DNA from: Punica granatum
Taxonomy: Eukaryota; Streptophyta; Magnoliopsida; Myrtales; Lythraceae
Length of the DNA: 64,000 nucleotides
Reading direction: 5' to 3'
Assembly: GCF_007655135.1 (NCBI RefSeq)
Contig: NW_022204356.1
Span: 1-64,000 of the forward strand
The position numbers and the translations under genes were made by a program. Positions 1 to 10,300 of this stretch are shown in pieces (the stretch's first letter is position 1; each line of letters opens with the position of its first letter). Below the pieces are notes generated by a model that saw only the letters and a program-made list of their open reading frames with translations, did not search any database and had not been told where the DNA came from.

Positions 1-339
1 CACTGAAAAGTGTCTGTATACAGAAAGTTGCTCTGTATAGAGCAGATGATTTGCAAAATGCCTTTAGGGACACTTTTCATCTATTTTTGGCAATTGAAGT
101 GGATTTTTGGAGTCCAATATTGGGTTATCTTCCGACGATCAAGCGAACTATCGGAAAATAGTAACCGTCCGTGTGATATACTGAAATGCCGGTTTTGGAC
201 ATTGTTGAGCTCTCTGGTCACTTTGTTGCAGCTTGCTGACCCCTGGGGTCCTTCTGTCAGGTGTTTGTTCATTTGCCTAATTTCGCCAACTTGGGATGAA
301 TAGTGGGATTTCTTGCTCTGCCGAGCCGTTTTCAGTATT

Positions 340-467
340 CTGCTCAAGTCGTGGCTTGGATCATTACTAATAAGTAATTTTGAAGAGTGTGAGCCAAAAT
401 GGGGGCTGACAGCCTTGCCCCTCTTTGACGCGAGCTCGAGTAGAGGATGCAGCCAAGACTTCAGAAG
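340..467. repeat. Weak imperfect inverted repeat in the flank
   Basis: Bases 340-357 match the reverse complement of 450-467 at 14 of 18 positions, with scattered further agreement outward of the arms' ends. The arms are about 92 bp apart. It could be a decayed inverted repeat or coincidence; it is noted because it makes the + and - strand translations look alike here (both contain LLKSW). Confidence 0.25.
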
Positions 468-643
468 CACCCCAGTTGATAGCAATGATCGATGTGAAAT
501 TTCCTATATGGCCTTCTCTTTCTTCTCTGCTTGCTTTGATATGTGGGATGTTGTACCTAATAAAAATGAGATATAGTGAGATGCGCACAATGGACGTGCA
601 AGAGGCCGGAACAGACTGGGATAGGCATTCAAAACGGGATTGA
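410..643 (+). CDS. Possible 3'-terminal exon of an unidentified membrane protein
   Basis: I do not recognise this protein. The frame is open for 77 codons, from just after a TGA at 407-409 to a TGA at 641-643. There is no ATG near its start, so if real it is a terminal exon; possible acceptors are the AG at 411-412 and at 451-452. The translation reads like protein: a charged stretch, then EAPQLIAMID, then one hydrophobic segment, SLSSLLALICGMLYLI (515-562), of a length that could span a membrane. Lysine and arginine follow it, then a polar tail ending DRHSKRD. Against it: overlapping frames at + 313-576 and on the - strand (81-485) are equally long or longer, and an AATAAA sits inside it at 559-564. 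A chance open frame is the main alternative. Confidence 0.2.
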   Translation, partial: QPCPSLTRARVEDAAKTSEAPQLIAMIDVKFPIWPSLSSLLALICGMLYLIKMRYSEMRTMDVQEAGTDWDRHSKRD

Positions 644-664
644 CCCGAAGGGGATTGACCCCAG
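636..664 (+). repeat. Short 15-bp direct duplication before the array
   Basis: GGGATTGACCC occurs at 636-646 and again at 651-661, a period of 15 bp with about 1.9 copies. The period is half of the 30-bp satellite monomer, and the motif resembles the satellite core GGGACTCGGCCC, sharing the GGGA start and CCC end. A true relationship is unproven. The TGA that closes the candidate exon (641-643) lies in the first copy. Confidence 0.55.
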
Positions 665-884
665 TGCTAGAATTTAAAGTTCATGGGATGCAATGCAGAT
701 GAAAATGCTTGCAGAAAGTAAATGCAAACGCTGGGGGAGTTGCATAGGGAGTGGAAGGAATCATTGTGATTCCCCATTACTTACTGCTTTTCGTACTGCA
801 ATCAATGTTGTAGCAGAATACTTCGTTGCTTGCCAACTGATTGTAATGCCACTGAGTGTATGGAGTTTTATATCATTTGAGAAC

Positions 885-941
885 GAGACTCAGTCTTGTG
901 GAAACCTAAAGTTGGACTCGGCCCTATGAGAGATCTTCGAT
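885..941 (+). repeat. Two decayed half-units at the left boundary
   Basis: Bases 885-912 align with the GTG5 form of half B. In the first 20 positions the seven differences are all C:G to T:A transitions (five G to A, two C to T); after that there is a small gap. Bases 913-941 are a second decayed half-unit, retaining GGACTCGGCCCT at 914-925 and GAGATC at 930-935, with three G to A changes in the former G-run. They mark the true biological left edge of the array at about 885 rather than at the first clean copy. The 885 copy keeps TTGTGG, which supports the GTG form of half B as the older state. Confidence 0.75.
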
Positions 942-1302
942 GAGACTCGGCCCTACAAAAGATCAAAGGAAGGGACTCGGCCCTGGGGGGGATCTAACGA
1001 CGGGAGTCGGCCCTACGGAAGATCAAAGGAAGGGACTCGGCCCTGAGGGGGATCTAACGACGGGACTCGGCCCTACGGAAGATCAAAGGAAGGGACTCGG
1101 CCCTGTGGGGGATCTAACGACGGGACTCGGCCCTACGAAGATCAAAGGAAGGGGACTCGGCCCTGTGTGGGATCTAACGAAGGGACTCGGCCCTACGGAA
1201 GATCAAAGGAAAGGACTCGGCCCTGTGGGGGATCTAACGACGGGACTCGGCCCCACGGAAGATCAAAGGAAGGGACTCGGCCCCTGGGGGGGATCTAACG
1301 AC
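942..1302 (+). repeat. Left edge of array: diverged 60-bp units
   Basis: Six dimers cover 361 bp, so the local unit is 60 bp rather than 59. They carry changes absent from the interior: GAGACTC and ACAAAAG in the first half A (942-971), GGGAGTC at 1002-1008, GAGGGGG in the second half B, GTGTGGG in the fourth, AGGACTC at 1212 and CCCCACGG at 1251-1258. One base is missing after 1136 and one is gained at 1151-1154, restoring the 60-bp length. Because units here are a multiple of 3, a long frame stays open from 940 to 1416; I regard it as a by-product of the period. Confidence 0.85.
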
Positions 1303-4300
1303 GGGACTCGGCCCTACGGAAGATCAAAGGAAGGGACTCGGCCCTGGGGGGATCTAACGACGGGACTCGGCCCTACGGAAGATCAAAGGAAGGGACTCGG
1401 CCCTGGGGGGATCTAACGACGGGACTCGGCCCTACGGAAGATCAAAGGAAGGGACTCGGCCCTGGGGGGATCTAACGACGGGACTCGGCCCTACGGAAGA
1501 TCAAAGGAAGGGACTCGGCCCTGTGGGGATCTAACGACGGGACTCGGCCCTACGGAAGATCAAAGGAAGGGACTCGGCCCTGTGGGGATCTAACGACGGG
1601 ACTCGGCCCTACGGAAGATCAAAGGAATGGACTCGGCCCTGGGGGATCTAACGACGGGACTCGGCCCTACGGAAGATCAAAGGAAGGGACTCGGCCCTGG
1701 GGGGATCTAACGACGGGACTCGGCCCTACGGAAGATCAAAGGAAGGGACTCGGCCCTGGGGGATCTAACGACGGGACTCGGCCCTACGGAAGATCAAAGG
1801 AAGGGACTCGGCCCTGGGGGGATCTAACGACGGGACTCGGCCCTACGGAAGATCAAAGGAAGGGACTCGGCCCTGGGGGGATCTAACGACGGGACTCGGC
1901 CCTACGGAAGATCAAAGGAAGGGACTCGGCCCTGTGGGGATCTAACGACGGGACTCGGCCCTACGGAAGATCAAAGGAAGGGACTCGGCCCTGGGGGGAT
2001 CTAACGACGGGACTCGGCCCTACGGAAGATCAAAGGAAGGGACTCGGCCCTGGGGGGATCTAACGACGGGACTCGGCCCTACGGAAGATCAAAGGAAGGG
2101 ACTCGGCCCTGTGGGGGATCTAACGACGGGACTCGGCCCTACGGAAGATCAAAGGAAGGGACTCGGCCCTGGGGGGATCTAACGACGGGACTCGGCCCTA
2201 CGGAAGATCAAAGGAAGGGACTCGGCCCTGGGGGGATCTAACGACGGGACTCGGCCCTACGGAAGATCAAAGGAAGGGACTCGGCCCTGGGGGGATCTAA
2301 CGACGGGACTCGGCCCTACGGAAGATCAAAGGAAGGGACTCGGCCCTGGGGGGATCTAACGACGGGACTCGGCCCTACGGAAGATCAAAGGAAGGGACTC
2401 GGCCCTGGGGGGATCTAACGACGGGACTCGGCCCTACGGAAGATCAAAGGAAGGGACTCGGCCCTGGGGGGATCTAACGACGGGACTCGGCCTACGGAAG
2501 ATCAAAGGAAGGGACTCGGCCCTGGGGGGATCTAACGACGGGACTCGGCCCTACGGAAGATCAAAGGAAGGGACTCGGCCCTGGGGGGATCTAACGACGG
2601 GACTCGGCCCTACGGAAGATCAAAGGAAGGGACTCGGCCCTGGGGGATCTAACGACGGGACTCGGCCCTACGGAAGATCAAAGGAAGGGACTCGGCCCTG
2701 TGGGGGATCTAACGACGGGACTCGGCCCTACGGAAGATCAAAGGAAGGGACTCGGCCCTGTGGGGGATCTAACGACGGGACTCGGCCCTACGGAAGATCA
2801 AAGGAAGGGACTCGGCCCTGGGGGGATCTAACGACGGGACTCGGCCCTACGGAAGATCAAAGGAAGGGACTCGGCCCTGGGGGGATCTAACGACGGGACT
2901 CGGCCCTACGGAAGATCAAAGGAAGGGACTCGGCCCTGGGGGGATCTAACGACGGGACTCGGCCCTACGGAAGATCAAAGGAAGGGACTCGGCCCTGGGG
3001 GGATCTAACGACGGGACTCGGCCCTACGGAAGATCAAAGGAAGGGACTCGGCCCTGTGGGGGGATCTAACGACGGGACTCGGCCCTACGGAAGATCAAAG
3101 GAAGGGACTCGGCCCTGTGGGGGATCTAACGACGGGACTCGGCCCTACGGAAGATCAAAGGAAGGGACTCGGCCCTGGGGGATCTAACGACGGGACTCGG
3201 CCCTACGGAAGATCAAAGGAAGGGACTCGGCCCTGTGGGGGATCTAACGACGGGACTCGGCCCTACGGAAGATCAAAGGAAGGGACTCGGCCCTGGGGGG
3301 ATCTAACGACGGGACTCGGCCCTACGGAAGATCAAAGGAAGGGACTCGGCCCTGGGGGGATCTAACGACGGACTCGGCCCTACGGAAGATCAAAGGAAGG
3401 GGCTCGGCCCTGGGGGGATCTAACGACGGGACTCGGCCCTACGGAAGATCAAAGGAAGGGACTCGGCCCTGGGGGATCTAACGACGGGACTCGGCCCTAC
3501 GGAAGATCAAAGGAAGGGACTCGGCCCTGTGGGGGATCTAACGACGGGACTCGGCCCTACGGAAGATCAAAGGAAGGGACTCGGCCCTGTGGGGGATCTA
3601 ACGACGGGACTCGGCCCTACGGAAGATCAAAGGAAGGGACTCGGCCCTGGGGGGATCTAACGACGGGACTCGGCCCTACGGAAGATCAAAGGAAGGGACT
3701 CGGCCCTGGGGGGATCTAACGACGGGACTCGGCCCTACGGAAGATCAAAGGAAGGGACTCGGCCCTGGGGGGATCTAACGACGGGACTCGGCCCTACGGA
3801 AGATCAAAGGAAGGGACTCGGCCCTGTGGGGGATCTAACGACGGGACTCGGCCCTACGGAAGATCAAAGGAAGGGACTCGGCCCTGGGGGATCTAACGAC
3901 GGGACTCGGCCCTACGGAAGATCAAAGGAAGGGACTCGGCCCTGTGGGGGATCTAACGACGGGACTCGGCCCTACGGAAGATCAAAGGAAGGGACTCGGC
4001 CCTGTGGGGGATCTAACGACGGGACTCGGCCCTACGGAAGATCAAAGGAAGGGACTCGGCCCTGGGGGGGATCTAACGACGGGACTCGGCCCTACGGAAG
4101 ATCAAAGGAAGGGACTCGGCCCTGGGGGGATCTAACGACGGGACTCGGCCCTACGGAAGATCAAAGGAAGGGACTCGGCCCTGGGGGGATCTAACGACGG
4201 GACTCGGCCCTACGGAAGATCAAAGGAAGGGACTCGGCCCTGGGGGGATCTAACGACGGGACTCGGCCCTACGGAAGATCAAAGGAAGGGACTCGGCCCT

Positions 4301-7300
4301 GTGGGGGATCTAACGACGGGACTCGGCCCTACGGAAGATCAAAGGAAGGGACTCGGCCCTGTGGGGGATCTAACGACGGGACTCGGCCCTACGGAAGATC
4401 AAAGGAAGGGACTCGGCCCTGGGGGGATCTAACGACGGGACTCGGCCCTACGGAAGATCAAAGGAAGGGACTCGGCCCTGGGGGGATCTAACGACGGGAC
4501 TCGGCCCTACGGAAGATCAAAGGAAGGGACTCGGCCCTGGGGGGATCTAACGACGGGACTCGGCCCTACGGAAGATCAAAGGAAGGGACTCGGCCCTGGG
4601 GGATCTAACGACGGGACTCGGCCCTACGGAAGATCAAAGGAAGGGACTCGGCCCTGGGGGGATCTAACGACGGGACTCGGCCCTACGGAAGATCAAAGGA
4701 AGGGACTCGGCCCTGGGGGGATCTAACGACGGGACTCGGCCCTACGGAAGATCAAAGGAAGGGACTCGGCCCTGGGGGATCTAACGACGGGACTCGGCCC
4801 TACGGAAGATCAAAGGAAGGGACTCGGCCCTGGGGGGATCTAACGACGGGACTCGGCCCTACGGAAGATCAAAGGAAGGGACTCGGCCCTGGGGGGATCT
4901 AACGACGGGACTCGGCCCTACGGAAGATCAAAGGAAGGGACTCGGCCCTGTGGGGGATCTAACGACGGGACTCGGCCCTACGGAAGATCAAAGGAAGGGA
5001 CTCGGCCCTGGGGGGATCTAACGACGGGACTCGGCCCTACGGAAGATCAAAGGAAGGGACTCGGCCCTGGGGGGATCTAACGACGGGACTCGGCCCTACG
5101 GAAGATCAAAGGAAGGGACTCGGCCCTGTGGGGGATCTAACGACGGGACTCGGCCCTACGGAAGATCAAAGGAAGGGACTCGGCCCTGGGGGGATCTAAC
5201 GACGGGACTCGGCCCTACGGAAGATCAAAGGAAGGGACTCGGCCCTGGGGGGATCTAACGACGGGACTCGGCCCTACGGAAGATCAAAGGAAGGGACTCG
5301 GCCCTGGGGGGATCTAACGACGGGACTCGGCCCTACGGAAGATCAAAGGAAGGGACTCGGCCCTGGGGGGATCTAACGACGGGACTCGGCCCTACGGAAG
5401 ATCAAAGGAAGGGACTCGGCCCTGGGGGATCTAACGACGGGACTCGGCCCTACGGAAGATCAAAGGAAGGGACTCGGCCCTGGGGGGATCTAACGACGGG
5501 ACTCGGCCCTACGGAAGATCAAAGGAAGGGACTCGGCCCTGGGGGGATCTAACGACGGGACTCGGCCCTACGGAAGATCAAAGGAAGGGACTCGGCCCTG
5601 GGGGGATCTAACGACGGGACTCGGCCCTACGGAAGATCAAAGGAAGGGACTCGGCCCTGTGGGGATCTAACGACGGGACTCGGCCCTACGGAAGATCAAA
5701 GGAAGGGACTCGGCCCTGTGGGGGATCTAACGACGGGACTCGGCCCTACGGAAGATCAAAGGAAGGGACTCGGCCCTGGGGGGATCTAACGACGGGACTC
5801 GGCCCTACGGAAGATCAAAGGAAGGGACTCGGCCCTGGGGGGATCTAACGACGGGACTCGGCCCTACGGAAGATCAAAGGAAGGGACTCGGCCCTGGGGG
5901 GATCTAACGACGGGACTCGGCCCTACGGAAGATCAAAGGAAGGGACTCGGCCCTGTGGGGGATCTAACGACGGGACTCGGCCCTACGGAAGATCAAAGGA
6001 AGGGACTCGGCCCTGGGGGGATCTAACGACGGGACTCGGCCCTACGGAAGATCAAAGGAAGGGACTCGGCCCTGGGGGGATCTAACGACGGGACTCGGCC
6101 CTACGGAAGATCAAAGGAAGGGACTCGGCCCTGGGGGGATCTAACGACGGGACTCGGCCCTACGGAAGATCAAAGGAAGGGACTCGGCCCTGGGGGGATC
6201 TAACGACGGGACTCGGCCCTACGGAAGATCAAAGGAAGGGACTCGGCCCTGGGGGGATCTAACGACGGGACTCGGCCCTACGGAAGATCAAAGGAAGGGA
6301 CTCGGCCCTGGGGGATCTAACGACGGGACTCGGCCCTACGGAAGATCAAAGGAAGGGACTCGGCCCTGGGGGGATCTAACGACGGGACTCGGCCCTACGG
6401 AAGATCAAAGGAAGGGACTCGGCCCTGGGGGATCTAACGACGGGACTCGGCCCTACGGAAGATCAAAGGAAGGGACTCGGCCCTGTGGGGGATCTAACGA
6501 CGGGACTCGGCCCTACGGAAGATCAAAGGAAGGGACTCGGCCCTGGGGGGATCTAACGACGGGACTCGGCCCTACGGAAGATCAAAGGAAGGGACTCGGC
6601 CCTGGGGGGATCTAACGACGGGACTCGGCCCTACGGAAGATCAAAGGAAGGGACTCGGCCCTGTGGGGGATCTAACGACGGGACTCGGCCCTACGGAAGA
6701 TCAAAGGAAGGGACTCGGCCCTGGGGGGATCTAACGACGGGACTCGGCCCTACGGAAGATCAAAGGAAGGGACTCGGCCCTGGGGGGATCTAACGACGGG
6801 ACTCGGCCCTACGGAAGATCAAAGGAAGGGACTCGGCCCTGGGGGGATCTAACGACGGGACTCGGCCCTACGGAAGATCAAAGGAAGGGACTCGGCCCTG
6901 GGGGGATCTAACGACGGGACTCGGCCCTACGGAAGATCAAAGGAAGGGACTCGGCCCTGTGGGGGGATCTAACGACGGGACTCGGCCCTACGGAAGATCA
7001 AAGGAAGGGACTCGGCCCTGGGGGGATCTAACGACGGGACTCGGCCCTACGGAAGATCAAAGGAAGGGACTCGGCCCTGGGGGATCTAACGACGGGACTC
7101 GGCCCTACGGAAGATCAAAGGAAGGGACTCGGCCCTGGGGGGATCTAACGACGGGACTCGGCCCTACGGAAGATCAAAGGAAGGGACTCGGCCCTGGGGG
7201 GATCTAACGACGGGACTCGGCCCTACGGAAGATCAAAGGAAGGGACTCGGCCCTGGGGGGATCTAACGACGGGACTCGGCCCTACGGAAGATCAAAGGAA

Positions 7301-10300
7301 GGGACTCGGCCCTGGGGGGATCTAACGACGGGACTCGGCCCTACGGAAGATCAAAGGAAGGGACTCGGCCCTGGGGGGATCTAACGACGGGACTCGGCCC
7401 TACGGAAGATCAAAGGAAGGGACTCGGCCCTGGGGGGATCTAACGACGGGACTCGGCCCTACGGAAGATCAAAGGAAGGGACTCGGCCCTGGGGGGATCT
7501 AACGACGGGACTCGGCCCTACGGAAGATCAAAGGAAGGGACTCGGCCCTGTGGGGGATCTAACGACGGGACTCGGCCCTACGGAAGATCAAAGGAAGGGA
7601 CTCGGCCCTGTGGGGGATCTAACGACGGGACTCGGCCCTACGGAAGATCAAAGGAAGGGACTCGGCCCTGGGGGGATCTAACGACGGGACTCGGCCCTAC
7701 GGAAGATCAAAGGAAGGGACTCGGCCCTGGGGGGATCTAACGACGGGACTCGGCCCTACGGAAGATCAAAGGAAGGGACTCGGCCCTGGGGGGATCTAAC
7801 GACGGGACTCGGCCCTACGGAAGATCAAAGGAAGGGACTCGGCCCTGTGGGGGATCTAACGACGGGACTCGGCCCTACGGAAGATCAAAGGAAGGGACTC
7901 GGCCCTGTGGGGGATCTAACGACGGGACTCGGCCCTACGGAAGATCAAAGGAAGGGACTCGGCCCTGGGGGGATCTAACGACGGGACTCGGCCCTACGGA
8001 AGATCAAAGGAAGGGACTCGGCCCTGTGGGGGATCTAACGACGGGACTCGGCCCTACGGAAGATCAAAGGAAGGGACTCGGCCCTGGGGGATCTAACGAC
8101 GGGACTCGGCCCTACGGAAGATCAAAGGAAGGGACTCGGCCCTGTGGGGGATCTAACGACGGGACTCGGCCCTACGGAAGATCAAAGGAAGGGACTCGGC
8201 CCTGGGGGGATCTAACGACGGGACTCGGCCCTACGGAAGATCAAAGGAAGGGACTCGGCCCTGGGGGGATCTAACGACGGGACTCGGCCCTACGGAAGAT
8301 CAAAGGAAGGGACTCGGCCCTGGGGGGATCTAACGACGGGACTCGGCCCTACGGAAGATCAAAGGAAGGGACTCGGCCCTGTGGGGGATCTAACGACGGG
8401 ACTCGGCCCTACGGAAGATCAAAGGAAGGGACTCGGCCCTGGGGGGATCTAACGACGGGACTCGGCCCTACGGAAGATCAAAGGAAGGGACTCGGCCCTG
8501 GGGGGATCTAACGACGGGACTCGGCCCTACGGAAGATCAAAGGAAGGGACTCGGCCCTGTGGGGGATCTAACGACGGGACTCGGCCCTACGGAAGATCAA
8601 AGGAAGGGACTCGGCCCTGGGGGGATCTAACGACGGGACTCGGCCCTACGGAAGATCAAAGGAAGGGACTCGGCCCTGGGGGGATCTAACGACGGGACTC
8701 GGCCCTACGGAAGATCAAAGGAAGGGACTCGGCCCTGTGGGGATCTAACGACGGGACTCGGCCCTACGGAAGATCAAAGGAAGGGACTCGGCCCTGGGGG
8801 GATCTAACGACGGGACTCGGCCCTACGGAAGATCAAAGGAAGGGACTCGGCCCTGTGGGGGATCTAACGACGGGACTCGGCCCTACGGAAGATCAAAGGA
8901 AGGGACTCGGCCCTGGGGGGATCTAACGACGGGACTCGGCCCTACGGAAGATCAAAGGAAGGGACTCGGCCCTGGGGGGATCTAACGACGGGACTCGGCC
9001 CTACGGAAGATCAAAGGAAGGGACTCGGCCCTGGGGGGATCTAACGACGGGACTCGGCCCTACGGAAGATCAAAGGAAGGGACTCGGCCCTGGGGGGATC
9101 TAACGACGGGACTCGGCCCTACGGAAGATCAAAGGAAGGGACTCGGCCCTGGGGGGATCTAACGACGGGACTCGGCCCTACGGAAGATCAAAGGAAGGGA
9201 CTCGGCCCTGGGGGATCTAACGACGGGACTCGGCCCTACGGAAGATCAAAGGAAGGGACTCGGCCCTGGGGGATCTAACGACGGGACTCGGCCCTACGGA
9301 AGATCAAAGGAAGGGACTCGGCCCTGGGGGGATCTAACGACGGGACTCGGCCCTACGGAAGATCAAAGGAAGGGACTCGGCCCTGGGGGGATCTAACGAC
9401 GGGACTCGGCCCTACGGAAGATCAAAGGAAGGGACTCGGCCCTGGGGGATCTAACGACGGGACTCGGCCCTACGGAAGATCAAAGGAAGGGACTCGGCCC
9501 TGGGGGGATCTAACGACGGGACTCGGCCCTACGGAAGATCAAAGGAAGGGACTCGGCCCTGGGGGGATCTAACGACGGGACTCGGCCCTACGGAAGATCA
9601 AAGGAAGGGACTCGGCCCTGGGGGATCTAACGACGGGACTCGGCCCTACGGAAGATCAAAGGAAGGGACTCGGCCCTGGGGGATCTAACGACGGGACTCG
9701 GCCCTACGGAAGATCAAAGGAAGGGACTCGGCCCTGGGGGGATCTAACGACGGGACTCGGCCCTACGGAAGATCAAAGGAAGGGACTCGGCCCTGTGGGG
9801 GATCTAACGACGGGACTCGGCCCTACGGAAGATCAAAGGAAGGGACTCGGCCCTGGGGGGATCTAACGACGGGACTCGGCCCTACGGAAGATCAAAGGAA
9901 GGGACTCGGCCCTGGGGGGATCTAACGACGGGACTCGGCCCTACGGAAGATCAAAGGAAGGGACTCGGCCCTGGGGGGATCTAACGACGGGACTCGGCCC
10001 TACGGAAGATCAAAGGAAGGGACTCGGCCCTGTGGGGGATCTAACGACGGGACTCGGCCCTACGGAAGATCAAAGGAAGGGACTCGGCCCTGGGGGGATC
10101 TAACGACGGGACTCGGCCCTACGGAAGATCAAAGGAAGGGACTCGGCCCTGGGGGGATCTAACGACGGGACTCGGCCCTACGGAAGATCAAAGGAAGGGA
10201 CTCGGCCCTGTGGGGGATCTAACGACGGGACTCGGCCCTACGGAAGATCAAAGGAAGGGACTCGGCCCTGTGGGGGATCTAACGACGGGACTCGGCCCTA

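Larger units (their letters stand above)
1..884. other. Single-copy left flank of the array, no firm gene
   Basis: This stretch is more AT-rich than the array and holds no copy of the repeat. Short frames are open on both strands: + 10-303, + 313-576, + 410-643 and - 81-485. They overlap each other and none shows a domain I recognise, so most or all are chance. Splice-like signals occur: a TTGTTGCAG acceptor ending at 231, a CAG/GTGTTT donor at 260/261 and a TTTTCAG acceptor ending at 335. An AATAAA lies at 559-564. These suggest a eukaryotic gene end or intron, but I could not assemble a consistent gene model. Bases 644-884 could be a 3' untranslated region or plain intergenic DNA. Confidence 0.6.

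Noticed and set aside
232..335. Small exon 232-260 and intron 261-335
   Set aside because: The splice-like borders are fair, but joining them gives no consistent protein with the 410-643 frame and there is no independent support.
81..485. 134-residue minus-strand open frame in the flank
   Set aside because: No recognisable domain; it overlaps two other frames, and its similarity to the plus-strand translation comes from a weak inverted repeat. Chance is likelier, though it was not excluded.
559..564. AATAAA polyadenylation signal
   Set aside because: The hexamer is present, but it falls inside the best candidate exon and is common by chance in AT-rich DNA; no supporting downstream element was seen.
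693..929. 78-residue plus-strand open frame running into the repeat edge
   Set aside because: Its C-terminal part is translated from decayed satellite copies and the remainder shows no family features.
940..1416. 158-residue open frame with a 20-residue repeat (LGPTEDQRKGLGP type)
   Set aside because: It starts in a decayed repeat copy and is open only because edge units are 60 bp. Consensus 59-bp units shift frame and bring the TAA of ATCTAACG into frame, ending it. No non-repeat domain is attached.
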